Notes: generated by a model not told the origin, from the letters alone. DNA of 64,000 nt from Sanguinoderma infundibulare (GCA_032821775.1 JAVLRN010000011.1:124001-188000); one strand, 5' to 3'; shown: positions 48,127 through 60,942, counted from the first letter of the stretch. A program made the numbers and translations.

Positions 48127-49675
48127 CTAATTCAACAAAACGCCGGGCAGCACTGTCATATGAGATGTGTCCAGAGTACCGCTCTTCAGCTCGTCCACAC
48201 GCCTCTTGAGTGCAGAGAACTGCTCGGCCTTCTCGGGAAGCTATGAGAGCAATAAAGCGGTTGTAGGCATGGGTGCTGTGGTATCAACACATACCTGATA
48301 GCCGGCAACGAGACCAGACGTACTCACAACAACACAGAATAGTGTCTCGTGTACGACGGCGTTGGCTGTGATGGCTGGACGTGAGTAGGGTGCGGTCTGG
48401 AGCAGCAGGAATGCAGGCCGACGCACGCGCTGTGTGAACTATCTTGTACGGCTGCAGGTCATACACAAAAGGCCCAGGCTTTGATTTTTGCGACGCAGGG
48501 CGTTTTACTTTTGCTCTCGACGGCGTCCTGCTCGTGGGCGCGGAGGATGACGCTGACGACGACGGGGTGGGAGAGGGGCTGGCAAGCTTGATGCCAGTAG
48601 GCACTTTCATAGCGAACGTCGTAGCGTCGTCTAGACATTCAGACTTCAACGCAGATCGCGAAGGCGGCACGACCGCGCGGATGAAGCTCTCCCAGATGGC
48701 TTTGCCGACGAAGCAAATGATTCGAGGGCGCCTCTGCACGATCTTCCCGAGCAGCGCAGGCACTCCCGCAGTGAACTCGGCATTCGCCAGTTCTGCCGCC
48801 TGATGACAAAAACGGTTGGGTGAGTAGCGGGGGGCACGTCAGTGAACTGGACATACCGCCGCGCTGGGGCGTTCGACTAGGTTCGTCTGAGAACCATAGC
48901 CTTCTTAGTTGATGCGCTATGAAGACGTTAAACACGTACCAAGCCGAGATTATACTTCAGCGGAAGCGTTTGGTCTTCACTCGGGTCCAATTGCCTATCC
49001 GTGAGCTCTACCGGTCAGAGCACGAAAGCGTCAGCATCCACCTACAAGTATAATAAAAGCCTAGGACGTACGAGATCGATGGAGGCATTTCCAAAAGTGA
49101 TTCGTCGGATGAGCGAAATGATGCCCTTTAGCGGCCGACATCTGTCCAGGACTTGCATGACGGTCAACGACCGTGGGACGTTCCGCCAGTGAAGAGTACT
49201 CACTTGATGCCGCAGAACAAGACTGAGACGATCATGATGACAAGCCGAGTCGTAATACCGTGAGCATGAGGGCCATCCAAACAAGACACGATGCTCGGTG
49301 CTCACCATCCAACACGTCCGGACCGTCACCAAGGTGGTCTCGCAGGCCGTTCAAGTGCGCATACTTTTCAGGGGGCGCAATGCCCCCCTTCCCCTTCCCC
49401 TTCTTTGCAGGAACGGATTCGGATCGTCGCTTTTTAGGACTTGAACCTCCTGAAGTTGCACCGTCGGCCTCTGTAGAGTGCTCAGAGCGCGATCGCTTCC
49501 TCGGTGTCGGCGGCAGGGACGAATCCTCCTCCTCGAACTTGACGAATCGACCTTGTATTCGTGGCGAGCGCCGCAAGGAAGGCGTCAGTTCGTCGTTGAA
49601 GCGAAACGCAGACAACTTTTCTCTCAGTTTCTGCGTCGGGGTAGCGGTGCTTTCACAGTGCAGTTGGTCAGCCAT
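48127..49675 (-). CDS. G/T(U) mismatch-specific thymine DNA glycosylase
   Basis: Start ATG at 49675 (MADQLHCES). A charged N-terminus with nuclear-localisation-like KKRRSE and KKGKGKGG precedes the catalytic domain. That domain is assembled from small exons: VLFCGINPGQMSAAKGHHF (GINPG active-site motif with Asn), HPTNHFWKCLH, DQTLPLKYNLGLTNLVERPSA, VPALLGKIVQRRPRIICFVGKAIW. A Ser/Pro/Lys-rich insert follows, then LQPYKIVHTAPNAVVHETLFCVVVSTSGLVAGYQ and a short tail ending at 48127. This is the TDG/MUG family that removes T or U opposite G in base-excision repair. The Ser-rich insert of about 45 residues is unusual. Many introns are short. Confidence 0.87.
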
Positions 49676-50169
49676 GATGATGACTGGACGGTGTTGGGAA
49701 ATGATTCAAGAAAAACGGCGGGTGGAGATGGAAAGCGGGCAAAGCAAATACAAAACAATGCGAAAAATGAGACGATAGCTGGACAACAAGATATGAAAAT
49801 CGGCACAACGCAAGTGGAAACGGTTGGGAAATGGTGAGCAACGTGGACCGCTTGTAGACGCTGATGACGCAGGCGGCGTGGATTGCCGAGCAAGGAATGT
49901 CACTCAGACACTTCCGAACCCTCTAACCAAAGGGAATCTGCAAGTGACTACGGCTGTCGGTAGCGGGACCTCTGAAACATCAGCTGGTGAGGAGATAACC
50001 GCGATGATACCATCTGGCATCCTATTGTTGACATCAACAGCTGCGTGGGCGGACGCTGAGACCTGCAAGAACTGAAAGTACTCTATCGCTCCAAATACAA
50101 GCATTACAAAAACACTATGATACAAAGTTCGTCACGCACAAGACAACGACAACCAGCCAAACAGTCAGC
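49676..50169. other. intergenic between TDG and BRR2
   Basis: No gene is seen. Both neighbours are on the minus strand. The stretch should hold the TDG promoter and the BRR2 3' end. Confidence 0.5.
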
Positions 50170-53100
50170 CTACTCCTCCATCGCGTCCTCGTCGCTCTCC
50201 TCTTCGCTCTCGCTCTCCTCGCCCTCACCCACATCGATCGGGTCCAGGTCGATGTCGTGGTCGGCGCCCAAGTACGAGTCGCAGATGACGTACAGCTTGA
50301 GCGCGTGCTCTCCCTGCGGCAGCGAGAACTCGAGCCGGACGTTGAGGCTCCGGTGCACGGTAACCTTCTTGATCGCGAGCAGCTGCTTCGTCTTCGGTTC
50401 CCCGACGACGACCCACCAGTTCGCCAGTTTCTTCTTCGGGAAAAAGGGCGCGACGACGGTCTCGTCGTCTTCGCTCGGCGTGTCCATGTCCTCATCCGCG
50501 TCTTTCGACAACGAGACCTGGATCTGGATAGGCGCACCGGCCGTGTAGTCGCCCTTCGCGAGCTCATAATTGACGTCCAGAGTGGGGTACGAGTTCACGA
50601 ACGCCGCGACATCGCGCCTGTAAGGCAACAATGAGGAACTTACTCAACGGGACAAAAACGATTAAAAGCACGTACATCTGACGAGCATCCATCTGCAGGA
50701 GGTCGTTCCGCTTGTCGTCCTCCATCTCCATGATATCGTACACGCTCTCGCCGCCAGCGCCCTTGCAGCGCTTGACGACGTCGGGCTCGAAGTGAGGGAT
50801 TTGCTTCAACGGTGAATCCGTCTCCCAGCATGCCTGGACGACCATCTGGGACAGGTCCATTGCGCCGAGAGCATTGAGCCACGCGTTCGACGACATGACG
50901 TCCACACACGCCGAGAGGAGGTTGAGGGCCTTCTCCAGGACTAGCACTTGGTCGGCCACAAGATCGGGAGGGAGGGAGAGGCGGGAGAAGTGGGCTTGCA
51001 GGAGGAGGAACGTCTTGAAGTGCGGCGCCTCAAAGTCCGCCTTCTCGAGCTTGACGGGCACGCGGTCGTAGATGCGGCGGAGAAGCACGTCCTCGTGCCG
51101 GCGGATTGGGATGGACTCGAACTCAGCTGAGGACGACACGACCTCCAGGAGACCCTTCAGTTTCGTACGCTCCTTCAACGACAGCGTGTACACCTCAACA
51201 GTCACGTCTGTGATGCATCGTTAACCACAAGGCAGGAGACACAGAGTAATAGAACTTACAAGAAATGTTGTAGTATGCCGCGATCATGCCGAGGTTGAGC
51301 GGTGACACGTCCATCTCGTCTTCGATCGTGATGCACTTCGAGTTGACGAGGTCGCTGAGCGTGTTCTCGACGAGCTCCGAGAGGTGGTCCGAGAGGTGCT
51401 GGTGGCTGACGTTGTGCAGGTTGTAATAATTCGGATTCCTCGTCATCCTGCGGTAGAAGTACGTCCACGTCAAGATATCCTAGAGGGTACGTGAGCACCT
51501 CATCGCGTGTAAACAGATGCATTGAGCTTACCATGGCATCCTGCTTGTTCTCGATCGTCTTCACAGCGATCTCAGCCAAGAAGTAATCGTGAAGCATATG
51601 CGTTGGCAGATGCGACTCGATCGGGAGACCCTCCGCAAGGAACTTCTTGTAGAAATCCTTCCTCGTCTGCTGGCACATGAGCACCGCGCGGCTTTTCTCG
51701 TCCTCGAGCGGGCGACACGCACGACCCATCATTTGCAAGACGTCCATGACGGGATAGTCGACGTAACGATGCTCCTTGCCCTCGTAAAACTGCACGCCCA
51801 TGATGATGACCATGTAACTGGACACCGGCAAGCTCCACGCGGTGTCCTTGGACGCGATGAGGACCTGAATGGCACCGTGCTGGAACAAACGCTCGACGAT
51901 GCGCTTGTCTTGCTTGTTCAGAGCCTCGTGGTAATAACCGATTCCGTGCTTCAGCGTCTCCTTGAGACCGGCGTCGGTGACATGGTCCAGATGAGGCGCC
52001 AAATCCGCCTCTTCGACGTGGAGGAAGCGGTTTGGATCAGCGTCCGCATTGCAGTGCGTGATGATATCGTCAGCGCTAAGGCGACACTGGCGGCGTGAAG
52101 GTACGAAGACGATGACGGGCTTGTTATGGGAGTACTCGTTGATAGCAAGGTATGCCGGTTTCGACATGGCAATCATGAGAGAGGGGAAGTGGGGGATCTG
52201 GAAGCTCTGGATGTGGATGTCCATGTCGAGCGGACGGGCGCTGATAACCATCATTAGTCAACAGAGAGAGTCGAGTTCACGCGAAACTTGCTCACCTGGG
52301 TGGGAAGTTGAAGATGGCATGTGACGGGGCCCCCATCCACTCGCCGAGGTCGCGAGCATTTGCAAGGGAGACACCGCAGGCGACGATACGGGTCTTCAGT
52401 TCGGTCTGCGCGGAGACATACCGGGTGCGAGAGATGACGACCTCGTACGTTGGACCAACCTCGCCGCCGACAAGCTGTACCTCATCCGCGATGAGCAGCC
52501 CAATCGTCTGAACGTTCTTGCGCTGGCGCCACCTCCTCGAGAGGACGTCCCACTGCAAACAGTAGCGATCAGCGAAGAGCCCTAGGAAGCTACAAGGCAG
52601 AACCATACCTGACTCGGCGTACAGACGACCAAATCCCCCTTCTCGAGCAAACGAAGGTCCGCACTCGTCTCGCCAGTCAAGCTGACAATCTCCTTACCGC
52701 CCTGCAATCCGCCGAACTTCTTGCGCCACTCCTCCACACGCTGGTCCACCATGTCCTGGTAGGGCTCGATGCAGACCGCCCGCTGCTGCTCGCGCTTGCT
52801 CCACAGACGGAGAAGGGCAAACTCCGCGCAGACGGTCTTACCACTGCCAGTCGGCGCGCCGATGAAGACGTTGTCATCGGTGGTGTACAGAGCTTGAAAG
52901 ACCTGCGTCTGGATCTTGTTGAAGGTCTGGATTGTCGAGGAGTAGATGCCCTCGTATTCCTTGCTGTGAAGGGCGGACAGGGGAAGGGCCTGGAGGTCTA
53001 GAAGAGGAGTCGGCGCGGGAAACTTTTCAGGGAGGATAAGGTGCTTGAAGGAGATGGGCAGCCGAGTCTCGGCTTGCAACCAGCGGTCGGAGACGATGGA

Positions 53101-56100
53101 GATGTAATAGTTTGGAGGAACCGGCTCGAACATCGGGACGGTGAGGGTGACATAGTGCTCGTCCTCAGCGTATCGTTGACGAAGGATGAACGTGTCATGG
53201 AAGAGAATGATCTCGCCATCAACGTCCTCGACCAGGATCCAGAACGACTCGGCTGCTCCATGGGTCTTCTCGTCCCAGCGGAAGTCAGGGACGATGGTCA
53301 AGTCAATGCGGAGCAGGGTGCGCGTGATCGGTTGCACCTGAGCCGATAACCTGAATGACACAGCTTAGACAAGGCGACGCAAAGATGATGGGCAAACACT
53401 TACTGAAGCTTCGGGAAGTTGTGGACTAAACGATGGACCAGACGTCCAGCGTTCTGAATGCCGATCAGTTCGCCAATCTCTGGAGGGTTCTGCGATCTAA
53501 GTCAGCGTCAAGAATTGGGCGGGAGACCTGCTAAGACTTACGAGGTCGAAGTAACGGTACCAAGGCTGCATGCCAATCAGTGACTGCTGACACACCCGAG
53601 CGACGCATCCACTTACGAATTGCTTGCCCTCAGCCTTCCTGATGATCTCGTTCGGGACACCCTTAAACTGACGCAGGGGCGTCATGGAACCCCACATCCT
53701 CCGCTCCACCATTTTGCACATGTCGAGCGCCGCCTTGGCGGGCACGGCCCAGCCACGCTTCAAACAAATCTCGAAGATGGCACGCATGATACTGTAAATA
53801 GAAGCGTTAAACGAAGCCATAAGCAACGAGACCGACAGAGAACACCGCGTACTCACCGTCCTGCCGACTGGTGGACGTAGACCATGTCGGCGACGAGAGC
53901 GAAGCCTTCCAGCTTCAGCTGCGAGATATACGCCTGAAGCAGGACGTTGATCTTCGCGGCAGGTTCCTCCACAGACTCCTTGACGGGGATCGGTACACGC
54001 TCGAGCAACTTTCCAAGTTCAAGTTTCTCCTGTAAAACGAATCAGTACCACTCCAACGTCACAGCTGAAAAACAGAACTTACGTCTTGACGAACGGGAAT
54101 GAGCTTGAACTCATTCGATAGGGCGAACACGCGGAATAGCTCGAGTTGCGACATCGTCGGCCGCAGATGCTGATTGTACGTGGCCATCGAGCTGTAGGTC
54201 ACGTAGTAATGCGACGCGATGCGTCCCAGCTCCGTGCTCTGGAAGCGGCCCGTCGAGCGCTCGTACTTGATGAGATTGCATTTTTCGAGGAGCGCCGCGG
54301 CGGAGTGAACAATGTCGGCCCGCTTCTGGACGAGCGTCGGGTCTCCTTCAAGATAGTCGACGCCGACGCTATACAGAACGGGATCCTTGAGCATGCGGAC
54401 GTACCTGGAATGCGATTTGTCAGCAATCACTTCGAAAACAGACGCAGTGTCCGAACTTACAGGTAGGTGTAACCCAACCACTGTACAGCCTCGTCACGGT
54501 TCCGGATGGTACCGAGCACGATCTCAGCGTTCAAGTTGTCCGTCAACTTCCCAACGAACTGCGACTCGATCGGCAGCTGCTGGTTCATCAAGCTCAGGTA
54601 GTACTGCAGCTCCGCGTGGTTCGTAATGATGATGCCCTCTCCGTAGGTGTCGTACTGCGGCCGACCCGCACGACCAAGCATCTGCAACACGTCCTGCGAC
54701 GACAGCTCGACCCAACGGCCCTTCTCCGGGTGGTAGATCTGAGTGCCCTTGATGATGACCGTGTGTGCAGGCAGGTTAACGCCCCACGCGAGCGTCGCGG
54801 TACATACGAGCACCTGCAAGTGACCGTCCGCAAACAGCTCCTCCACGAGGTTACGGTCCTCGCGGGACATACCGGCATGGTGGATCCCAAAGCCGAACTG
54901 GAGGAGGTCCTTCAGGTTCGGGTCCTTGACGTTGTTCGTCTCCTCGAGCAGGATCTCGCGAGTCGCACCCTCGGGCTTCACGAACTGCGTGATCGTCTCC
55001 TTCTCCATCGCCATGTCGCGGATGAACTTGGCCGTCTTTGCTGTCTCCTTGCGCGAGTGTACGAACACGAGCGTCTGGTTTTTGCCCGCCTGGTCGAGCA
55101 CCTTCTCGTAGCACACCTCGTTCATGACTTGGTGCCGCTTGATCGCCTTCTTCTCTGTGACGCCGATGAATTGCTGCTGGAGCGCGCAGGGGCGGTACGA
55201 CGCGTCGAAGTGGAACAGACCCTTCGCCGCGTCGACGCGCAGGAAGGTCGCGACGTCCTGGTAGTTCGGAAGGGTGGCGGAGAGGCCGACAAGGCGCACG
55301 TACTCGTCGGTTTGCTCCATGCGCCGAATCGTACGCGCGATGACCGACTCGAGCACTGGACCACGTTCATCATGCAACAAGTGAATCTCGTCGATGATGA
55401 TGAGACGTACGAGGTTCGTATAACTCGTGTCCGTGCTCTTCCGCGTGATGACGTCCCATTTCTCCGGCGTCGTCACGATGATCTGCGTCTCCGAGATTTG
55501 CTGCTTCGTCATTTGCGAGTCGCCCGTGAGCTCCCCGACCTTGATTCCGAAGACTTTGAGGCGCTCTCTAAAGTTGCCGACCATCTCCTGCACGAGAGCC
55601 TTCATTGGTGCGATGTACACGATCTTGAACGCGTCCAGATCGAACATGCCCGAGTCGATGTCGCGGTGTTTGCCGAGCTCGTTGAGGATCGTGAGCATCG
55701 CGACGTTCGTCTGTACATCGCGCACGTTAGCAGTCCATTGAGAGGCAGACAACAAAGATGTACCTTGCCAGCACCCGTCGGGGCGCAGAGCAGGAGCGGC
55801 TCGTCCGTCCCGAAAGCGATCGGGTACAGCTTGCTCTGGATCCGGTTGAGGTTCCGGTAGCCCTTGAAACCCTCGCGCGCCCACTCCGGCAGGTTCTCGA
55901 TGAGGACGAGTTCCGAGTCATGCGTCGGCTTCGACTTCGGCGCAGGGACGTGGATCTCCTCGTAGCCCTTCTTTGCGCGCTTGAACGAGCCTTCAGGCAG
56001 CTTGCACTTCTTGTTTGACATGAGGTGACCGCCCTGGCTGAACGCCATGCTCTCCAGGTCGACAATCGCCTTCGGCTGAACGGTTGAACCAGGAGCGAGG

Positions 56101-57326
56101 GTTGCGGTCTTCGGGACGGCCTCCACCTTCGGCCTCTCGTCGACATCCATCGCGTCTGAACGCGCCTTCGCTTTGCGGTCTCCGGCAAGCTCCCGGAGAA
56201 TCCAGCCAACCCCCTTTTCCCGCATCGCGACCTCGACGTTGACGCGCTCGTCCGCATCGCTTCGCATGAGCTTCGTGCACCAGACGACGACGTCGCGGTT
56301 TTTGACGAACGTGCGGATGAGCGGGAAATGCTGGTACTCGAAGAGGTCCATCAACTGGTTCTCGCAGTCGCGGACGCTCGACTCCGAGCCGAGGATAGAG
56401 AGCACCGAGGCCGCCTTGTCTGCGGCGGTGACCGGGTCGGGGTAAACCTCCGATATCTGGCGTTGCACCCAGAAACCGTCGATAGTATGCGGGGAGACGA
56501 GGTCCTTGTCGACCTGAGCCTTGCTGCGTTGCGTCGCTGACGACCCACCGATGACGAGCTCGTCCTCCTCCTCAAGAGACTCCTGTGGCGGCTCCTCTCC
56601 CTCCGCTGCCTCCTCCTCGTCCGACTCATCGCGCACCTCGTACCCCTCGTCCTCCTCTTCCTCTTCCTCCTCCTCATCGAACACAACCGCCACGCCCATC
56701 TCGTCGTCAATCTCGGCCTCCCTCCTCTCCTGGTCCGGGTCCACCATCTGCTCGTCCTCGACGCCGTAGTCGGTGATCTTCTTGGACAGGTTGACGAGCT
56801 GCGAGAAGGTCTCGTTGGAAATAGAGCCCAGGACCTCCTCGACCCCCTTCTTCTTGTCAAAGTCCTTCACGCCCTCGTTCTTGAGCGTCTCGAGGACCAT
56901 GTCCGCGGCACTGCGAACAACGTCGTGCGCCTGGTCGCCGAGGGCCTGGTGGACGCTGGAGAGGATGAGTTCGTAGACTTCGCGTGTCTCCGCTGTTCTT
57001 GGCCGGTACGAGAGGCCCTCGACGTCCTCGGTGGCCTCGATGATGTCCGTGTACCCGAAACCCGTCACGTCCGCTGCTCTTCGCTTCTGGGGCCTTTCGG
57101 GTGCTTCCTGGTTTTTGGCGGCCTTTTTCTTCTTCTTGTCGAGGTCCTTGGGGGTTTCGCGCTGCACGCGCGAGCCCATCTCCCTAGGGTCGATACGGCC
57201 AACGAGCGACGTGGGGGCGCCATCCGGTTCCTTGTCTCGACGAGGCAGAGCAGAACGATCAGCAGTCAGGACGAGAGACGAGATAGCGGCATAGTTGTAG
57301 CCAGAAAGATCTCGTTTGGCGGACAT
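50170..57326 (-). CDS. BRR2: pre-mRNA splicing helicase Brr2
   Basis: It unwinds U4/U6 during spliceosome activation, as part of the U5 snRNP. The ATG at 57326 ([20 protein letters not shown]) leads to an acidic N-terminus and a first Ski2-like cassette. Motifs there are CAPTGAGKT across the intron at about 55763, [26 protein letters not shown] and QMLGRAGRP, followed by Sec63 units. The second cassette has [25 protein letters not shown] and GRACRP. A final Sec63/C2-like region has [18 protein letters not shown] and an acidic end. At about 2,150 residues in over a dozen exons, length matches the family. The second cassette motif II reads DEVQ instead of DEAH/DExH, consistent with the known non-catalytic role of that cassette. 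It is the longest gene here. Confidence 0.95.
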
Positions 57327-57856
57327 GATGGGTGGGAAGAGAGCTAAGGGTCGTGCAAGTAGGTCTCGACGTCGTCGCCGACGATGAGCAAGTGGTGAAA
57401 GGCGTTGAGCAGCAAACTTGAGCAAGTAGCGCTCCCCTGCGGGAGTTGCCGCTGTATTTACGTAAGCAGAAGATAAGCTTTTGGCTAACCTTGACTCTGC
57501 GGCCTTGACTTGTGCGTACTGCGTTCCGACCATCACTCGTTCTCGCTGCCCTCCTTCAGCATCTCTGTAACTGTAATATGTCAATCTTCAGAACAGGGAT
57601 GGCAAGTGGGTGACTGCGTACAACACGAAATTGTATGTCTGTCCAATTCATCTATTTCTCCCCAACCCTCCCCGTCTTGTTTTCCCACGTAAAACGCGGT
57701 AGGAGAGACTTCGGGTGACCGGCACGGGCTTGGGACATTCTGTCAGTCCAGGTGAGGTTTCAATATGTTTCATATCCAAATACATCCTCGATGTCGCCTC
57801 TGCGCTGATCCAGACGAAAGGTCAGGCGTTTCACCCTTATAAGTACCTACAACTGA
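57327..57856. other. BRR2 upstream region
   Basis: No gene is seen. It should contain the BRR2 promoter and leader. Confidence 0.45.
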
Positions 57857-58403
57857 TTATTCCGTTAACACTTTCCCGCCGGGACGATCCCCGTCTTCCT
57901 CAGGTCTTCGCGGTACCTGGGCTCGCGCATATATCGTCCTTATCCCCATCATGTCGGAGGTTCGCTCGGATGAACTGTTGAAGACGAGGAACTTGGCCGT
58001 GTGGCGCCAGGCCGACGGCGTAAGCACTTCGAGCGTAACACATAATTGGTTTTTCAGCGGCCAGAAAACAGCAATCCAGCTGGTTCTCTCAGGGATTTCC
58101 TCCGGGGAAAAGTCAACTTCGCACAGCCCAAACAAGGGGTTTTCCTGGGCCTGCATTGTAGGAGCGAAGGAACTCGTTGGCTGTATGGCGCCGCGCCCTG
58201 TCGGGGTTGAATGTACGTGTATTCCATCCGTCGTTCGGAGTATATGGTTTAAATTGTCCGTGCCTTGTGCGGATGGGAGGTGTGTAGAACTCGTCGTCCG
58301 CCTCGGCGTCAGCTGCTTCCCGTGTGGTCTCTGCTGTGTTGAAGTCGAAGGTTCGAGTGGCTGTCCCTGGGTTGGCCCGAACAAACGGTAGTCTGGACAT
58401 CAT
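57857..58403 (-). pseudogene. small gene with frameshift, unknown function
   Basis: Two frames join smoothly. From an ATG at 58403 (MMSRLPFVRANPGTA) the first frame runs through DEFYTPPIRTRHGQF, RTFNPDRARRHTANEFLRSYNAGPGKPLVWAVR to a stop at 58113. The other frame picks up at the same place with DFSPEEIPERTSWIAVFWPLKN, CVTLEVLTPSAWRHTAKFLVFNS and ends at 57857. No GT-AG intron connects them, so a one-base indel near 58115 is the simplest reading, either a real mutation or a sequence error. The peptide is about 180 residues and I recognise no domain. Antisense frames over the same stretch look like shadows. Confidence 0.45.
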
Positions 58404-58935
58404 GAAGTCCGAAACCGGTCCTCACCATTTCGTGGCCACGCTTGGGTTAAGGCCGTACTCAGGGCACCTCCGTATGCCAGTGAAGGGCCGAGTGGTATAC
58501 AGGTCAACTCACCTCGAAGCGTGGAAGCCTTGGAAGCCCGGCTTGCTGTCACGGTTCCCTAGAGGCAAAATGCCGGTCAGATCGGCGTTCTCCAGACGGA
58601 ACGAACCGGCGTTTGGGGTTTTCCGATATTGGCCTCATGGTCGCCTCGGCCTCGGGATATGGTTATGGTGGATCTCAACAGATGTCCATGGGGTTCTTCC
58701 TTTTCCGAAAAGATGGTCAACATCTGTTACCGAAGTCGGGACAGCACAACCTCGACGTGAGTCCTGTTTGCATATTCCGATGCCGGGGATGATGCTGGAT
58801 CCGATCAATTCCTCCGCAATTCAGTATGGTTCAATGCCGATCGAGGCGTCTGAACGCGAGAGAGTCGCTTTGCGGACTGCGATCTGTCTGTTGGCTGTCG
58901 GACAACAGGTATTCGTTGGCAGCCGCGTGTAGGAG
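58404..58935. other. region upstream of the second GST
   Basis: No gene is supported. A plus-strand frame covering 58324-58932 lacks recognisable content. Confidence 0.4.
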
Positions 58936-58970
58936 ATATGCCGACAAGCGGGCCCCCTTATCGGTATAAA
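58936..58970 (+). promoter_or_regulatory. shared GST promoter block, copy 1
   Basis: The 18-mer ATATGCCGACAAGCGGGC at 58936-58953 lies 12 bp before TATAAA (58965-58970), which is 83-88 bp before the ATG at 59053. The same 18-mer occurs at 60943-60960 before the third GST. Confidence 0.75.
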
Positions 58971-59052
58971 GCCTGAAAGACGATGCGACTAAGTAGGACT
59001 CAGACTTCACCTCCCATCCCTCCAGCCTCAGCACATCTCTTTCACAAAGACC

Positions 59053-59944
59053 ATGGTTCAGAACGGACAGATCACGTTCTACACTCACTTGGTACGCTGG
59101 AATTTGCGTACGATTATTTCTGTCCGACTTATACTCGATATGTGCAGTATTCTCCCTTCTGCCACCGCGTGCACATCGCCCTCGAGGAGGCTAAAGCGGA
59201 TTACACCTCCTTCTCCGTCAACCTGATGGAGAAGCCCGAGTGGTACAACTCGAAGATCAACACCGTCACCGGCAAGGTCTGCCCTTCTTTCTCCATTCAA
59301 GTTCACCTCTGCATCTTTTGCTTACGCACAGTCCAGATCCCTGCGCTCAGCTACGGCGGTCCCAAGCACCCGCCCGAAGAGCCCTCGCCGGAAGCGACGG
59401 TGCTCGTCGAGTCTGGCGCCATTGTCGAGTTCCTCGCCGACACCTTCCCGTCGACGAACCTCCTTCCCCGCGACACCCTCCTCCGTGCTCAAGCGCGCAT
59501 CTTCATCTCCATCGTCGAGGACAAGATCGTCAACGGCATCCGGGGCTTCTTCTTCATGGGGGCCCCGGCCAGCGACCTCCTCGCGGGCTTCGAAGCGCTC
59601 CAGACGCGTCTGCCGCCGACTGGGTATGCGGTTGGGGAGTGGAGCATCGCCGACATCGCTGCGGGGCCGTTCCTTGTTCGGATCCTGTTGCTGTTGGCGA
59701 ACGAGCTGGGGAAGTATCCCATCGGAGAAGGGAAGAAGGCGCTTGAGGCGCTGAGCGGGCCGAAGTTTGTACGGATCATGAAGTACATCGAGGACGTAAA
59801 GGCGCGGCAGAGCTTCCAGGCAACCTGGGACGAGGTGAGTCGAACTACTTTCTGCTTTGGGGAGGCTATTGAGTGTTTATTCGAACCTTTCAGGCGGCCA
59901 CGCTGGCTATTTGGAAGATAAATCCGGCGATTCAACGTGTCTAA
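59053..59944 (+). CDS. glutathione S-transferase, GSTFuA type, tandem copy 1
   Basis: Four exons: 59053-59091, about 59149-59277, 59337-59834 and about 59898-59944, giving about 237 residues. The start is MVQNGQITFYTHL. Then come YSPFCHRVHIALEEAKADYTS (catalytic Ser region), LMEKPEWYNSKINTVTGK, IPALSYGGPKHPPEEPSPEATV, a C-terminal helical domain with GEWSIADIAAGPFLVRILLLL and the final exon AATLAIWKINPAIQRV. Exon structure is the same as in the third GST, with which it forms a tandem pair including the promoter. Phenolic/xenobiotic detoxification or ligand binding is inferred from the family. Confidence 0.9.
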
Positions 59945-60159
59945 GACGTTGGAGGTGAATGCGCGTCCGTGGTAGAATTGCGATGTAAAATATTACAGCA
60001 CGCCATTAGAATGAAGGAAGCCATCCCGGCATCGTGGACGAAACATATCATGCCCATTTCCCAGCGGCTCGCGCACGCAGTCAACGGCGTGGGGCAACGC
60101 AGAATGGCATTCGTGGTGGTCTGCGACAACGCAATAAAATCTGGATACGCCGAATTCAC

Positions 60160-60471
60160 CTTGACCGTGCCCATGTTTACGAAGCCTTCGCCCGACGTGT
60201 CCATCTCGACCTCGCCCTGGACGGCCTCCGTCCGCTTGGGCACTGCTGCGCGTCGCTCCTTCTCATCCTCCTTCTGCGCAGACACCGGTGCCGGCTCTTC
60301 CTTCACTTCGAAGATCCTGAGGAGACTTGAACGAGCGACGACGACATTGAAGAGCGTCCGGCTTGCTTGCGACGAGGGACCTGCATCGGATAGCGTGGAG
60401 TGTGTAAGTTTGAGGCAAGATGCAAACTCCACGCCACTGACAGGAAGAATGCCGTGGCGGAGCGCATGCAT
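60160..60471 (-). pseudogene. CFT1: orphan first exon of cleavage/polyadenylation factor CFT1
   Basis: The ATG at 60471 opens a 104-codon exon reading MHALRHGILPVSGVEFASCL, LTHSTLSDAGPSSQASRTLF, NVVVARSSLLRIFEVKEEPA, PVSAQKEDEKERRAAVPKRT, EAVQGEVEMDTSGEGFVNMG, TVK in consecutive blocks. Presence of VVVARSSLLRIFEV followed by EDEKERRA, TEAVQGEVEMD and GEGFVNMG is the N-terminus of basidiomycete CFT1 (CPSF160). A good donor (GTGAATTC) follows at 60159, but no later CFT1 exon is found before the GST on the left. A complete CFT1 is over 1,300 residues. It is probably a captured or duplicated fragment. Confidence 0.7.
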
Positions 60472-60942
60472 GTTGTGTATGCCGTTCTGTTGCTGTTAGT
60501 CCGTCGACGTCCACGACGAGCAGAAGGAGGTGTTGTATTGGCCGTATGCAGCACGTGGCCAGAATCTTACTTGCCTTTGTTTGGTCATCAAGAAAGGCAA
60601 CTCAAGCGCTCGACTGAACGTTGGCTCGAACTCAACGCCCACTCGTTCGACAACGCTGATCGCTTATCTAAACAAACTGCATTGCAGCTGGGGGAATGCG
60701 GTCTATTGACCTCTTTGTCGGAATGGGGATAGCACATAGGTGGTGAGTCCTCTCTAATATCCCGACCCTCGGTATTTGTAACCAGAAACGTCTCTGTCAT
60801 CCAGAGATTTAGGGCCAAGTCAGTTCATTTTTCGGCTTGTAAACTTCTTTCCACAGTCTGGAGGACTGCGATCTGTTGGTTGTAGGCAAATCAGTGTTCT
60901 TTCGCAGCCGCACAAGCGGATCCACTGCCAGGAGAATCGGGA
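60472..60942. other. upstream region of the third GST
   Basis: No gene is seen. Part of the sequence near 60865-60940 is related to 58880-58935 before the second GST, showing that the duplication reached beyond the promoter block. Confidence 0.5.

Noticed and set aside
54616..55860. 414-codon plus-strand frame inside BRR2
   Set aside because: It is an exact antisense shadow of the helicase exon with motifs DEIH and SATLP, and has no family of its own.
57951..58391. 146-codon plus-strand frame
   Set aside because: The opposite strand has more protein-like peptides in two complementary frames, so this is taken as antisense.
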